DNA of 64,000 nucleotides from Gordonia sp. PP30 (GCF_023100845.1 NZ_CP095864.1:1860001-1924000), one strand, 5' to 3'. Positions 29,570-39,181 are shown, numbered from the stretch's first letter. Translations and numbers: made by a program. Notes: generated from the letters alone by a model not told the origin.

Positions 29570-30142
29570 ATGAGGACGCCGGCTGGCTCGTCTGATACCG
29601 GCGAGGCGGCGCGGCCAGAAAGCCGACTGCCCACCGACGCCGACGTCCGGGAGCTCTGTCGCATACTTGCTGACGGCGTCGGAGAGCGCCGGATCGCCGT
29701 CGCCGAATCTCTCACCGGTGGCAACCTCGCGGCTCACTTGAGTCGTGCGCCCACATCGGGCGAGTGGTTCCGTGGCGGAATCGTCGCCTATCACCGTGAT
29801 GTCAAGCACGAACTTCTCGCCGTACCCGCAGGCCCGGTGGTGTCGCAGATCGCCGCCAGACAGATGGCGAGTCGTACGGCCGCGCTGCTGGGCGCCGACA
29901 TCGTCGTCGCTGTGACCGGGGAGGCGGGTCCGGAAGGTCAGGAGGAATCGCCGGGCATCGTGTGGTTCGGTGTCTACGACCGCGGCGAGGTCAGTGCAGA
30001 ACGGCGAGAATTCGAGGGCGATCCGGAGGAGATCCTCGCTGCGACGGTGAACGAGGCCTTGCGGATCCTGGTCGCCGGTGTCTGTGGCCCGGACGGATGG
30101 CCGCAGCGTAGCGTTTACACGCATCGAGCGGACCCGCGCTAA
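29570..30142 (+). CDS. CinA C-terminal-domain protein (nicotinamide-nucleotide amidase-like)
   Basis: A 190-residue protein. The CinA/PncC signature is clear: AVAESLTGGNLAAHL, then GEWFRGGIVAYHRDVKHELLAV and AVTGEAGPEG. PncC enzymes deamidate NMN for NAD recycling. The chosen start is ATG 29570; an in-frame ATG at 29522 lies partly within the target duplication of the insertion sequence and would add 16 residues. The insertion ends only 44 bases upstream, so the native promoter may have been displaced. It lies directly upstream of lepB. Confidence 0.82.
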   Translation: MRTPAGSSDTGEAARPESRLPTDADVRELCRILADGVGERRIAVAESLTGGNLAAHLSRAPTSGEWFRGGIVAYHRDVKHELLAVPAGPVVSQIAARQMASRTAALLGADIVVAVTGEAGPEGQEESPGIVWFGVYDRGEVSAERREFEGDPEEILAATVNEALRILVAGVCGPDGWPQRSVYTHRADPR

Positions 30143-30153
30143 CCTGGTTTCTC

Positions 30154-31050
30154 GTGAGCGACTTCGAGGGCGGCAACAGCGGACCCGGTGATCGGTCCCC
30201 GGATGAGGTGCCACCGTCGGGGCGCGCGGAGCGGCGGCCGGCCGGTGACCGGGCGGACGATGCCCAGGCCGTCAACGATGGGACCGCCGCCGCCGAGACC
30301 GTCAGCGACCGGGACAACGAAGAGAACCAGAAGGAGGCCGGCCGCAAGGGCGGGCTCCTCCGCGAGATCGCCATCGTCATCGGCATCGTGCTGGCTCTGA
30401 TGTTCGTGGTGAACACCTTCTTCTTCAGGCAGTACGTGGTGCCGAGCGAGTCGATGGAACCGACCCTGCACGGCTGCACCGGCTGCACCAACGACCGTAT
30501 CGTCGTCGACAAGATCAGCTATCGGTTCTCCGATCCGAAGCCGGGCGACGTCGTCGTCTTCAAGGCACCGAGCGATTCGTGGGATCGCGGCTGGAATTCG
30601 CCGCGCTCGGGCAATCCGGTGATCCACAAGATCCAGGACGTGCTGTCCTGGTTCGCCCTGTCGCCGCCGAATGAGAACAACCTGGTCAAACGGGTGATCG
30701 CCACCGAGGGGCAGACCGTGGAATGCCACGCGGCGGACGGCAAGGGTGTGACGGTCAACGGTAAGTCGCTGCGCGAGCCGTACATCGACAAGAACCTGCA
30801 GAACGCGCAGTACACCGATGACGGCACCGGCGGGGGCAGCTGTTACGGCGATGACTTCGGGCCGGTCACCGTGCCGAAGGGCAACGTCTGGGTGATGGGC
30901 GACAACCGCTCGGATTCGGCCGACTCCCGGTACCACATGGACGACGAGTTCCACGGCACGGTGCCGGTCAAGGACATCCGCGGCAAGGTCCGCTTCATCA
31001 TCTATCCGTTCTCCCGGTTCGGCGGTGTCGACGCGGTCGATCCGCAGTAG
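30154..31050 (+). CDS. lepB: Signal peptidase I
   Basis: A 298-residue membrane protease that removes signal peptides from exported proteins. A polar N-terminal region of about 70 residues precedes one membrane segment ([19 protein letters not shown]). Catalytic Ser100 (PSESMEPTL), Lys179 (NNLVKRVIA) and the box [11 protein letters not shown] are all present. The start is GTG 30154. rnhB follows 16 bases after the stop, as in Mycobacterium. Confidence 0.96.
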   Translation: MSDFEGGNSGPGDRSPDEVPPSGRAERRPAGDRADDAQAVNDGTAAAETVSDRDNEENQKEAGRKGGLLREIAIVIGIVLALMFVVNTFFFRQYVVPSESMEPTLHGCTGCTNDRIVVDKISYRFSDPKPGDVVVFKAPSDSWDRGWNSPRSGNPVIHKIQDVLSWFALSPPNENNLVKRVIATEGQTVECHAADGKGVTVNGKSLREPYIDKNLQNAQYTDDGTGGGSCYGDDFGPVTVPKGNVWVMGDNRSDSADSRYHMDDEFHGTVPVKDIRGKVRFIIYPFSRFGGVDAVDPQ

Positions 31051-31066
31051 GCGAGTGGTGGCGACC

Positions 31067-31726
31067 GTGTCGGCCACCCGCTGGCCACCGCGCACGACGG
31101 TCCGCCGGGCCGCGGCGCTGCGCACCCTGGAGTTCACCCTCGACCGGTCCGGTCTCGGGCCGGTCGCCGGGGTCGACGAAGCCGGGCGCGGGGCCTGCGC
31201 CGGGCCGCTGGTGGTGGCCGCGTGCATCCTGGGGCCGACGCAGCTCAAATCGCTGGCCGACCTGGACGACTCCAAGAAGCTCAGTCCCGCCACCCGGGAC
31301 CGGCTGTACGACGCGGTGCACCGCTACGCGGTCGCCACCAGCGTCGTGGTGATTGAGGCGGATGAGATCGACCGGATCGGTATCCACGTCGCCAACATCC
31401 GCGGCATGCGGCAGGCCGTCGCCGGCCTGCCGGTGCGGCCCGGTTATGTGCTGTCCGACGGCTTCGGGGTACCCGGGCTGACCGCGCCGTCGCTCCCGGT
31501 CATCGGCGGCGACGCCAGCGCGGCGTGCATCGCGGGCGCGTCGATCCTGGCGAAGGTGACGCGCGACCGGATCATGGCCGGGCTCGACGACGTGCACACC
31601 GGCTACGATTTCGCCGTCCACAAGGGCTACAGCACGGCCCACCACATGGCGTGTCTGGACCGGCTCGGACCGTCGCCGGTGCACCGGATGTCGTACCGAA
31701 ACGTCCGCGATAGGCTTGTCGAATGA
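31067..31726 (+). CDS. rnhB: Ribonuclease HII
   Basis: A 219-residue enzyme that cuts RNA from RNA-DNA hybrids. Active-site residues are seen as Asp37-Glu38 in [19 protein letters not shown], plus DSKKLS and the later [21 protein letters not shown]. The chosen start is GTG 31067 ([10 protein letters not shown]...); earlier GTG codons at 31055 and 31058 are possible. It overlaps the next gene by four bases (ATGA). Confidence 0.94.
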   Translation: MSATRWPPRTTVRRAAALRTLEFTLDRSGLGPVAGVDEAGRGACAGPLVVAACILGPTQLKSLADLDDSKKLSPATRDRLYDAVHRYAVATSVVVIEADEIDRIGIHVANIRGMRQAVAGLPVRPGYVLSDGFGVPGLTAPSLPVIGGDASAACIAGASILAKVTRDRIMAGLDDVHTGYDFAVHKGYSTAHHMACLDRLGPSPVHRMSYRNVRDRLVE

Positions 31727-32034
31727 GCGCTGAGGACCTTGAGAAGTACGAAGCCGAGATGGAGCTGTCCCTGTACCGCGAGTACAAGGACCTGGTCGGC
31801 CAGTTCTCCTACGTCGTCGAGACCGAGCGGCGGTTCTACCTGGCCAACGGCGTCAACCTGATCCCGCGAAACAACGAGGGCGAGGTCTACTTCGAGATCC
31901 ACCTGACCGACGCCTGGGTGTGGGACATGTACCGGCCGGCGCGCTTTGTGAAGCAGGTCCGGGTGGTGACGTTCAAGGACGTGAACATCGAGGAACTCGA
32001 GCGCGCCGAACTGCGTCTGCCCGACGAGCCGTAG
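31723..32034 (+). CDS. DUF2469 family protein
   Basis: A 103-residue acidic protein nearly unchanged across Mycobacteriales ([34 protein letters not shown]). It is always found after rnhB. Function is unknown. ATG overlaps the rnhB stop, indicating coupled translation. Confidence 0.92.
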   Translation: MSAEDLEKYEAEMELSLYREYKDLVGQFSYVVETERRFYLANGVNLIPRNNEGEVYFEIHLTDAWVWDMYRPARFVKQVRVVTFKDVNIEELERAELRLPDEP

Positions 32035-32184
32035 GGTCAGCTGCGGTCGATCCGGATTGTGCTGTTTCTCTGAATCGGGTGGTTGTGTTCGTCGGTTCGG
32101 TGTACATACCCGGCCTCGTTCCGGCGATAGGATTCGCCCGTGAATAGTGTGTGGAAATCGTTGGGATCACGGTCTGGAGTTCGA

Positions 32185-33501
32185 ATGCAGGCCCGGGTCG
32201 CCGGGAGTCTGCTGGGGGCGGTGGTGCTCGCAGTCGGTGTGACGGCGTGCGGCGGGGCGCAGTCCGGGACCGCGGTCAAGTCCGGTTCCACGGCGGTCCA
32301 GCATACGACCACCGGGGAAACGAGCACCTCGGCGGTGCCTGCGTCGGTCGCCGTCGATTCAGGGGAGCCGATGAAGGGCGACCGGGTAGTGAAATGGGGG
32401 CAGTTCGTCAGCGGCTGCTATCCGCGCGTTGAACGCAAGGATCAGAACGGTGTGATCAAGACGTTCTTGCCCAAGACCGGGGACTTCACGTCGATCTCAA
32501 TGCCGCCGCAGGCCCCGGGCGACAGCTCATACACCCAAGTGTCATGCGATCTCGGCGGGACTCCCGAGCACCCCGTGATCGCCGTCCTGCGATCCAATTC
32601 CACGCCAGGCAGCGGTCTGAACTCGGAGCGCCCGCACTGCGATCTGGCGGTGATCTCGATCCCGGATGGCAAGGTCGTCGCGCAACGTGACATCTACAGC
32701 GAATCGGGCAAGCAATGCCAGATGACCCTGTACGCCTCGCCGTCGACGGTGCTGGTGGCGGGAGCAGGCGGGGATGGCGAGTCGACGTATGATCGCGTGC
32801 TGTCACTGGCCGACCTGCATCCGCTGTGGGACACCCGGGGCCGCGACGGACACTTCGAGCACCCATACGATGACGGATACATGTCTGACACCGCGCCGAT
32901 GTCGCGCATCTCCGGTGGGTCCGACGGACTCGTAGACCTGCGCACCGGGAAGGTGATCGCGCAGGGCACGTACGAATTCACACCGCTGCGCGGTACGACA
33001 TATTTCCAGCATCACTGCGAGAACGGGACAAACTGCGGAACTGCCGACATCATCGATCCGGCGGGGAAAGTTCTGGCGACGGTGCCGAGTCTGGGATCGA
33101 TGACGGTGGGGGAGAAAATGCTCGCGGTGTGGGGCGCGCGATCGCCCGCCGGCGGCGGCACGCAGATCCCCGAGTTCGCGACTTACGACCTGACCACCGG
33201 GAAGATTCTGGTCGATCTCAAGGGTGACGACGCGGCGAACCTGAACATCAACGGACTCTCCATCTACGGCTACGACCTCTATCTGACCGAGGAGAGCGCG
33301 GCATCGGGGAAGCAACGGGTGGTGGTCGACGGGAAGACCGGCAAGACCGATGACGCCCGGACGCCGTTCAGCATGATCCCGCTGGCCGCGCTGAACGGCG
33401 GCTGGACCGTGAACTTCGATGTCGACAAGCCGAACGGCTACTGGGACTGTGCCGTGCCGTCGATTCAGCTCGGGTGTTACCTGGAGCTCACGCACGGATA
33501 G
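32185..33501 (+). CDS. Lipoprotein with propeller-like repeats
   Basis: A 438-residue exported lipoprotein. The signal peptide from ATG 32185 ends in lipobox VTAC. A Ser/Thr-rich linker precedes a domain with recurrent strands of the form DLRTGKVIAQG, DPAGKVLATVP and DLTTGKILVDL, suggesting a PQQ-like beta-propeller. There are several Cys. A GTG at 32140 would start upstream of the signal peptide; GGAG seven bases before 32185 favours the ATG. No specific family is recognised. It is followed by a strong hairpin. Confidence 0.75.
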   Translation: MQARVAGSLLGAVVLAVGVTACGGAQSGTAVKSGSTAVQHTTTGETSTSAVPASVAVDSGEPMKGDRVVKWGQFVSGCYPRVERKDQNGVIKTFLPKTGDFTSISMPPQAPGDSSYTQVSCDLGGTPEHPVIAVLRSNSTPGSGLNSERPHCDLAVISIPDGKVVAQRDIYSESGKQCQMTLYASPSTVLVAGAGGDGESTYDRVLSLADLHPLWDTRGRDGHFEHPYDDGYMSDTAPMSRISGGSDGLVDLRTGKVIAQGTYEFTPLRGTTYFQHHCENGTNCGTADIIDPAGKVLATVPSLGSMTVGEKMLAVWGARSPAGGGTQIPEFATYDLTTGKILVDLKGDDAANLNINGLSIYGYDLYLTEESAASGKQRVVVDGKTGKTDDARTPFSMIPLAALNGGWTVNFDVDKPNGYWDCAVPSIQLGCYLELTHG

Positions 33502-33530
33502 CACTGTTCGCGGGCCGTCAAGGGGGTGAG

Positions 33531-33572
33531 GTGCGGCCCTGTGGACAACCATCGTTGTCCACAGGGCCGCAC
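33531..33572. terminator. 19-bp perfect hairpin containing two inverted DnaA boxes
   Basis: GTGCGGCCCTGTGGACAAC (33531-33549), loop CATC, then the exact reverse complement (33554-33572). It probably terminates the lipoprotein gene, although no T-run follows. Each arm contains TTGTCCACA, the actinobacterial DnaA-box consensus (33555-33563 on plus, 33540-33548 on minus). Confidence 0.7.
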
Positions 33573-33616
33573 GCATCGGTGGTGACAGGGCCGGTGGCCG
33601 GCCTCATCCTCGATCC

Positions 33617-34021
33617 ATGGGGGAAATCGCAGAGCGCCGCGACCGGCGTGGACAAGTGGGTCGGCTCGGTGAGGATCTGGCCGCGGACCATGTCGCCGGG
33701 CTGGGGTGGCGGATCCTGGACCGGAACTGGCGGACGCGGTACGGCGAGCTCGATCTGATCGCCGCGGACGGGACCACGCTGGTGATCGTCGAGGTGAAGA
33801 CGCGGGCATCGCGGACCTTCACCGATCCGGTGGCCGCGGTGACCGCCGACAAGCTGCGGCGGATGCGGCTGCTGGCGCGGCAGTGGCTCGCCGCGCAACC
33901 GCCGGGGGCGCCGTGGTGGGAGATCATCCGGTTCGACGTCGTCTCGATCCAGCTCGATCTCGACCGGCCCGGCGATCGGTCACTCGCGCGGCTGACCCAT
34001 CACACCGGGCTCGTGGACTGA
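33617..34021 (+). CDS. yraN: YraN / UPF0102 family endonuclease-like protein
   Basis: A 134-residue restriction-endonuclease-fold protein. The family core is visible: GEDLAADHVAGLGWRILDRNWR, then GELDLIAADG and VIVEVKTR (the D-ExK nuclease motif). Its role is unsettled; gene linkage to comM and dprA suggests DNA processing. ATG 33617 is used. It precedes comM by ten bases. Confidence 0.92.
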   Translation: MGEIAERRDRRGQVGRLGEDLAADHVAGLGWRILDRNWRTRYGELDLIAADGTTLVIVEVKTRASRTFTDPVAAVTADKLRRMRLLARQWLAAQPPGAPWWEIIRFDVVSIQLDLDRPGDRSLARLTHHTGLVD

Positions 34022-34031
34022 AGGCGGAGTC

Positions 34032-35543
34032 ATGCGAGTCGTGGGCAACGTGCATTCGATGGGACTGGCCGGGATCGTCGCCGCGCCGATCGAGATCCAG
34101 GGCAACATCGCCTCCGGACTGCCGGGCGTGACGATCAGCGGCAGCGTGGACGGATCGCTGCGCGAGGCGAAGGACCGGGTGCGCGCGGCCGTCGTGAACT
34201 CCGGGTTCAAGTGGCCGGAGATGAAGGTCACGATCGCGCTGGCACCGGCGCAGACCCGCAAGGAGGGTTCGGGCTTCGACCTCGGGATGGCGCTGGCCGT
34301 GCTGATCGCCGACGGACTCGCCACGGAGGTCTCGCTCGAGACGACCGTATTCCTCGGCGAGCTCGCGCTCGACGGCCGGGTGCGACCGGTCCGCGGGGTA
34401 CTGCCACTGCTGCTCGCTGCGCACGACGCCGGCTTCCGGCGGGCCGTCGTCCCGGTGGCGAACACGCGGGAGGCGGCCCTGGTCGAGGGACTGGACATCG
34501 GCGGGGCGCAGTCGCTCTCGCACGTGGTGGCCTGGCTCTCCGGCGAGGCCGCCCTCGACGCCGTCGAATCCGGTGACGCCGGGTGCCCGCCGCCGGTGCC
34601 CGACATGGCCGACGTGGTGGGGCAGGCGCAGGCCCGGCACGCCCTCGAGGTGGCCGCGGCCGGCGGCCACCATGTCCTGATGACCGGGCCGCCGGGTATC
34701 GGGAAGACGATGCTCGCTTCCCGGATTCCGGGAATCCTGCCGCCGCTGGAGCCCGCCGAGGCACTGGAGGTGACCGCGATCCACTCGATCGCCGGGACGC
34801 TGCCGCCGCACCACCCGCTGATCACCGTCCCGCCGTTCGTCGCCCCGCACCACGGCCTGTCGATGACGGCGCTGCTCGGCGGCGGCACCGGGATGGCGCG
34901 CCCCGGGGCCGTCTCTCGCGCCCACCGCGGGGTGCTGTTCCTGGACGAGTGCGCCGAGATGGGGCCGAAGGTGCTCGACGGCCTGCGCCAGCCGCTGGAG
35001 GAGGGCCGCGTCAAGATCAGCCGCCGCGACGGCGACGCCGTCTACCCGTCGCGGTTCCTGCTGCTGCTCGCCGCCAACCCGTGTCCGTGCGCGCCGGCGC
35101 ACGACGTCGACTGCGTCTGCACGTCGATCGTCCGGCGCCGCTACCTCGGTAAGCTGTCCGGTCCACTGATGGACCGCATCGACATCCGCGTGCAGATGGA
35201 ACCACCCGGCAGCACCATGCTGCTCAGCGCGCGCGGGGAGCCGAGCGCGACCGTCGCGCAACGGGTGGCCCAGGCGCGCACCCGGGCCCGGGAACGATGG
35301 CGTGAACGCGGATGGCTCACCAACGCCGAGGTACCGGGCAGTGCCCTGCGCCAGGACTTCCCGCTGGCCCGTGAGACGCTGGCGCCGATCGAGCGTTTTC
35401 TGCGCGAGGGCCGGGTGACGGCCCGCGGTGCGGACCGCGCTTTACGGCTGGCGTGGACCCTGTGTGACCTGCGCGCGGGGGAGCGGCCCGGGCCCGACGA
35501 CGTCGCCCAGGCGCTGATGTACCGCGATCGGGAGTTCCGGTGA
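34032..35543 (+). CDS. comM: ComM/YifB-type Mg-chelatase-like AAA+ ATPase
   Basis: A 503-residue hexameric AAA+ protein; ComM promotes branch migration in natural transformation. A Lon-like N-terminal domain comes first (GLPGVTISG...). The Walker A GPPGIGKTMLA is near residue 219, Walker B is LFLDE, and the C-terminal Mg-chelatase region contains ARTRARERW. The start is ATG 34032. The end overlaps dprA by four bases, so both are made together. Confidence 0.94.
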   Translation: MRVVGNVHSMGLAGIVAAPIEIQGNIASGLPGVTISGSVDGSLREAKDRVRAAVVNSGFKWPEMKVTIALAPAQTRKEGSGFDLGMALAVLIADGLATEVSLETTVFLGELALDGRVRPVRGVLPLLLAAHDAGFRRAVVPVANTREAALVEGLDIGGAQSLSHVVAWLSGEAALDAVESGDAGCPPPVPDMADVVGQAQARHALEVAAAGGHHVLMTGPPGIGKTMLASRIPGILPPLEPAEALEVTAIHSIAGTLPPHHPLITVPPFVAPHHGLSMTALLGGGTGMARPGAVSRAHRGVLFLDECAEMGPKVLDGLRQPLEEGRVKISRRDGDAVYPSRFLLLLAANPCPCAPAHDVDCVCTSIVRRRYLGKLSGPLMDRIDIRVQMEPPGSTMLLSARGEPSATVAQRVAQARTRARERWRERGWLTNAEVPGSALRQDFPLARETLAPIERFLREGRVTARGADRALRLAWTLCDLRAGERPGPDDVAQALMYRDREFR

Positions 35544-36685
35544 GCACGCCCGACGAGGCCGAGCGACGGGCCTGGGCGTACCTGTCGGCGGTGGCCGAAC
35601 CGCCCTGCGCGCCGTTGATCGCGCTGGTCGCCCGGCACGGCGCCGTCGAGACGGCGCGGATGGTGAAGGCCCAGAGTCTGCCCGCGCGCCATGCGGCGGT
35701 GCGGACCGCCACCGCCGCCCGGGCCGCGGTGGACCGCGGCGCCGCCGACCTCGATACCGCCGCGCGGCTCGGCGCCAGGCTCGTCACGCGCGACGACGAC
35801 GAGTGGCCCGCCTGGTCACTGCTCGCCCTGGACACCGCGAGCACGGCGGCGCGCGGCGGCACCCCGCTGGCCCTGTGGGTCCGGGGCGCGCGGCCGCTGG
35901 AGTCGTTCACGCAGTCGGCGATCGGCGTGGTGGGGGCGCGGGCGTCGTCGTCGTACGGCGATCACGTGGCGGGCCGGCTCGGCGGGGACCTCGCCGCACA
36001 GGGCTGGACGGTGGTCTCCGGCGGGGCCTACGGAATCGACGGCGCCGCGCACCGGGGCGCGCTCGGCGCGGGCGGCCCGACGCTCGCGGTGCTGGCCTGC
36101 GGTATCGACCGCGACTATCCGGCCGGACACCACAGATTGCTCGCCGAGATCGCGTCGCACGGACTGCTGATCACCGAGTACCCGCCCGGCACGACCGCCG
36201 CCAAGCACCGCTTCCTCACCCGGAACCGGTTGGTGGCGGCACTGTCCGGGGCGCTCGTGGTGGTCGAGGCGGGCCGTCGTTCGGGTGCGGCGAACACCGC
36301 GGCATGGGCGCGGCATCTCGGCCGGCCGCTCGGGGCGGTGCCCGGTCCGGTCACCTCGGCGACCTCGGTCGGCTGTCACCAGATGATCGCCGACGGCGAC
36401 GCGGCCCTGGTGTTCGACGCGGCATCGGTGCTGGCCCTGGTCGAGGTGGACGGGCACGACAGTCACGTTCCGGCACCGCCACGCCCGACGGACGGCCTGC
36501 CGCCCGCTCAGTTCGAGGTGCTCGAGGCGCTGCCCGCCCGCGCCGGCCGCACGGTCGACGAGATCGCCGTCGCCGCCGCCCGGCCCGCCGACGAGGTCCG
36601 TGTCGCGCTGGCGATGCTGGAAGTGCGGGGACTCGTCGAGACCGCCGCCGGGACCTGGCGGCTGGCGCGGGGCGGCCGGTCGTGA
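35540..36685 (+). CDS. dprA: DNA processing protein DprA
   Basis: A 381-residue DprA, which loads RecA on incoming single-stranded DNA. The Rossmann core shows IGVVGARASSSYGD, the hallmark SGGAYGIDGAAHRGAL, then LITEYPPG and FLTRNRLVAALSGALVVVEA. A C-terminal winged-helix domain (residues about 315-378) is present. GTG 35540 overlaps comM and the stop overlaps the next small gene (GTGA). Confidence 0.94.
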   Translation: MSTPDEAERRAWAYLSAVAEPPCAPLIALVARHGAVETARMVKAQSLPARHAAVRTATAARAAVDRGAADLDTAARLGARLVTRDDDEWPAWSLLALDTASTAARGGTPLALWVRGARPLESFTQSAIGVVGARASSSYGDHVAGRLGGDLAAQGWTVVSGGAYGIDGAAHRGALGAGGPTLAVLACGIDRDYPAGHHRLLAEIASHGLLITEYPPGTTAAKHRFLTRNRLVAALSGALVVVEAGRRSGAANTAAWARHLGRPLGAVPGPVTSATSVGCHQMIADGDAALVFDAASVLALVEVDGHDSHVPAPPRPTDGLPPAQFEVLEALPARAGRTVDEIAVAAARPADEVRVALAMLEVRGLVETAAGTWRLARGGRS

Positions 36686-37008
36686 ACGCGCAGGTGTGGG
36701 TCACCCTGATACTCGGTGTGTCGGCCACCGCCGGTGTACTGGCGACGCTCTGGCAGCGGCAACGATCCGAGGAACGCGATCGTGCCCAGCGCGCGGAGTA
36801 CGACTCCCGGAGTGAATGGTGGAAACGCTACGAGTGGGCGGTGGAACAGGCGTACGCCACTGACGACCGTGGGCGGCAGTTGCTCGGACTCGATGTGCTC
36901 ACCGAGTTGCTTGATTCATCGCTGGCGACTCGGAGCGAATGGGGAGTCATCCGGGTGCTGGTGATGCATCCCGGGATCGGGCAGAATGGCGAGCGGAGAG
37001 GGCATTGA
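36682..37008 (+). CDS. Small single-pass membrane protein
   Basis: A 108-residue protein. One N-terminal membrane segment (WVTLILGVSATAGVLATLW) is followed by a charged helical cytoplasmic part rich in Arg/Glu and Trp (RSEWWKRYEWAVEQAY). GTG 36682 overlaps the dprA stop by four bases, so it is translated by coupling. No family is recognised. It lies in a longer open frame that begins inside dprA, but only this portion has coding character. Confidence 0.65.
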   Translation: MNAQVWVTLILGVSATAGVLATLWQRQRSEERDRAQRAEYDSRSEWWKRYEWAVEQAYATDDRGRQLLGLDVLTELLDSSLATRSEWGVIRVLVMHPGIGQNGERRGH

Positions 37009-37009
37009 C

Positions 37010-37186
37010 ATGTGGGATCTTGAAGCAAGCGCACGGCAGCGCGCTGAGTCGGAGGATGTGCTGTTCGGCAGCACGCCGGCCGCACGCCGCAAGAGCGCCC
37101 AGATCGTCGTCAAGATCGACCGCCTCGAAGGTAAGGAGCCACCCCGGTGGGTGCTCGATGTGGCGGAGGGGCGTCTCCCGGCCTGA
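37010..37186 (+). CDS. Small protein of unknown function
   Basis: A 58-residue soluble protein, MWDLEASARQRAESEDVLF..., starting at ATG 37010 with GGAGAGG upstream; an ATG at 36986 is possible but overlaps the preceding gene. Its start is one base after the stop of the membrane protein gene, so the two may be a pair. No family is recognised. Confidence 0.55.
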   Translation: MWDLEASARQRAESEDVLFGSTPAARRKSAQIVVKIDRLEGKEPPRWVLDVAEGRLPA

Positions 37187-37213
37187 GTCGGCGGCCCCGT
37201 CGTCGAACCGGTC

Positions 37214-37894
37214 TCAGGCCGGTGCGTTCATCGGAGCCAGGGAGTCGACGCCGGTCAGTTTGATCCGGGTGTCCAGGCTTCCGTTCCATTCGACGCCGAT
37301 TCCGTGCTGCGTCAGCAGCGGAACCACCTCGTCGTTCATCAGTGCGAGGGTCCGCGCCGCATACGACTCGTCCCGTTGCGCGTCGGTCATGCTCTCCCAT
37401 TCGGCCTGCTCGAAGTAGGCCGGCAGAAAGATCCCGTAGTTGAGATACGTGGTGCGGTCGGCGAAGATCCCGTCGGTGTCCTGCATGTGGAAGAACACGT
37501 AGCCACGCCACGTCCGGGTGTCGTCGCGCTCGTCGGCGATCTCCGCCGCGCCGCAGGTGCCGCAGCAGGTGAAGTCGCCGCGGGCGACGACGCCGATCCC
37601 GGCGAGTGCGGCGAACGCGCGTTCCAGTGACGTCTGCGGGAGCGGGAGGCCCCAGCGTGCCTGCTGGTCGCGGCGGGCCTCGATCACCGAGGTGAACCAC
37701 GCGGCCGCCTCCGCCGAGGAGACCTTCGCGGTGTCGAGTTCGTCGTCGAACAGGTCCAGGTACTGATCCAGCTGATTCTCTCCGCGCAACGCGAGTTGCC
37801 AGGTCTGCTCGGCGACGTACTCGGCGTCGTCGCCGAGATCCCAGCTCGTGGGCACGGCGTAGTCGGCGGGGCGCGCGTAGAGGTCCGGTGTCAT
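37214..37894 (-). CDS. DUF6891-like hypothetical protein
   Basis: A 226-residue acidic soluble protein. A short conserved-looking motif DFTCCGTCGAAEI occurs near residue 108, followed by YVFFHMQDTDGI. The Cys cluster could bind a metal, but nothing more can be said of function. The start is ATG 37894. It is transcribed leftward and convergent with the small gene ending at 37186. Confidence 0.7.
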   Translation of the reverse strand: MTPDLYARPADYAVPTSWDLGDDAEYVAEQTWQLALRGENQLDQYLDLFDDELDTAKVSSAEAAAWFTSVIEARRDQQARWGLPLPQTSLERAFAALAGIGVVARGDFTCCGTCGAAEIADERDDTRTWRGYVFFHMQDTDGIFADRTTYLNYGIFLPAYFEQAEWESMTDAQRDESYAARTLALMNDEVVPLLTQHGIGVEWNGSLDTRIKLTGVDSLAPMNAPA

Positions 37895-37936
37895 GGCGCG
37901 AGAGTAGCGCGTGACCCCGACAGCGAAGCCCGCCCG

Positions 37937-39115
37937 TCAGAGTTCGGTCACCACGCGGACCACGGGGGTGCCACGCAACTCCGCCATCCGATGCGCCGCC
38001 GCATCCAGTTCGCCACGCACGCCGTCGTCGAACGGGGTGAACGGGGTGACCCGCAGCGTCAACGTCCGGCCCTGCTTACGGGGCCGCCAGATCCCGCGGA
38101 CCCGGCCGTCGACCAGCACGGCGCCGGGTGCGCCCACCGTCTTCCAGATCGCCGCGTGAGACGCCGGCTCGGCGATCGTCGCGCGGTCGCGCTGCTGCAG
38201 GTACGGATCGTGGGGCGGCAGCAATCGCAGGCCGCTCGGCTCCGGGGCGCCGCGCCACCGATCGAGGTCCTCGGTGAGGATCCAGATGCCGTCGCCGGGG
38301 CCGACGGGTGTCAGTTCCTCGTCGAGCAGATCCCACCAGCCCGCCGCGTCGCCGGGCCGCACGCCCATCCACGACGCGAAGTCCCGCGGCCGGGCCGGGC
38401 CGTAGCAGCGAAGGAACCGGCGGAGCAGTTCTGCGCGCGCGGCCGGGGCGTCGCCGGGTGTCCGGTCCGGGCCCAGCCAGTCGCCGAGCAGGACGAACGG
38501 GGCGGTGTCGCCGTCTCTCGGTGCGAAGCAGAGGGCCTGTTCCAGCGTGAGGATCCGCAGAGCGAAGTGCACGACGCGCTCGCCGGTCGGCTGTCCCGGC
38601 GAATACGGGCCCTCGGCGTCCCACTCCGCGCGGCGCCCGGGGTCGAGATGGGGAGCGATCCGCGAGGCGATCTCGGCGCCGAGTGGTCCGATCGGCAGGC
38701 GCCGGTGCGACAGGACCTCGTCCAGCCGATCCCGGACCAGGGGCACGACGTCGTCGAACGACATCCCGAGCCGCCGTATCACCGGCCGGACGCCGATCAC
38801 CAGTTCCTCTCGGCCGCGTGCGGTCGGCGGCAGGACACCGGTGGTGAAGACGTCCAGGTCCGCGGTCGGGAAGACCTACGGAGCGCCGCGGACACCCCAG
38901 GTGGACAGCAGGCTGCGATCGGCGAGGGCGCCGGCGAAACCCTCCGGGGTCAGCCCGGGCAGTCGCGCCGCCAGGGCGAGGAGCGCGGAGCCGGGCGGAC
39001 TGTCCTGCACCCCGATCGCGCCCGCGGCCTCGGGCAGACCGTCGGCCGGTCCGCTCAGATGATGGGCCTGCATACGGAAGGCGATCACCCGATCGACGGT
39101 CACCGGAGAGGACAT
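37937..39115 (-). pseudogene. Winged-helix DNA glycosylase-like protein (AlkZ/YcaQ family), single in-frame stop
   Basis: Reading leftward from ATG 39115, 79 codons (FRMQAHHLSG..., LSTWGVRGAP) end at TAG 38878-38876. The same frame then continues without interruption to 37937 (VFPTADLDVFTTGVLPPTARG ... RVVTEL). Together 392 codons match the length and order of HTH_42 proteins, which include AlkZ and YcaQ crosslink glycosylases. Relatives have an aromatic or His codon at the stop position (RGAPYVFPTADL or similar), so one substitution such as TAC to TAG explains the break. Stop read-through or a sequencing error are alternatives. Confidence 0.75.
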
Positions 39116-39124
39116 GCCGCCAGC

Positions 39125-39153
39125 CTAGTGGCTACTTAGGCTGACCTCACTAG
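39125..39153. promoter_or_regulatory. Candidate iron-regulator (IdeR/DtxR) site
   Basis: TAGGCTGACCT (39137-39147) matches the right part of the DtxR/IdeR box at 10 of 11 positions; the left part is poor. It is enclosed by a palindrome CTAGTG/CACTAG (39125-39130, 39148-39153) and lies 35 bases before the siderophore-interacting protein gene. Iron control of that gene would be expected. Confidence 0.4.
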
Positions 39154-39181
39154 CCGGAATGACAGGCGGTACGGTGGGGGA

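Noticed and set aside
35803-36681. Upstream part of the open frame that contains the small membrane protein at 36682
   Set aside because: It lies inside dprA in another frame and is Arg/Gly-rich; only the part from GTG 36682 has hydrophobic coding character.
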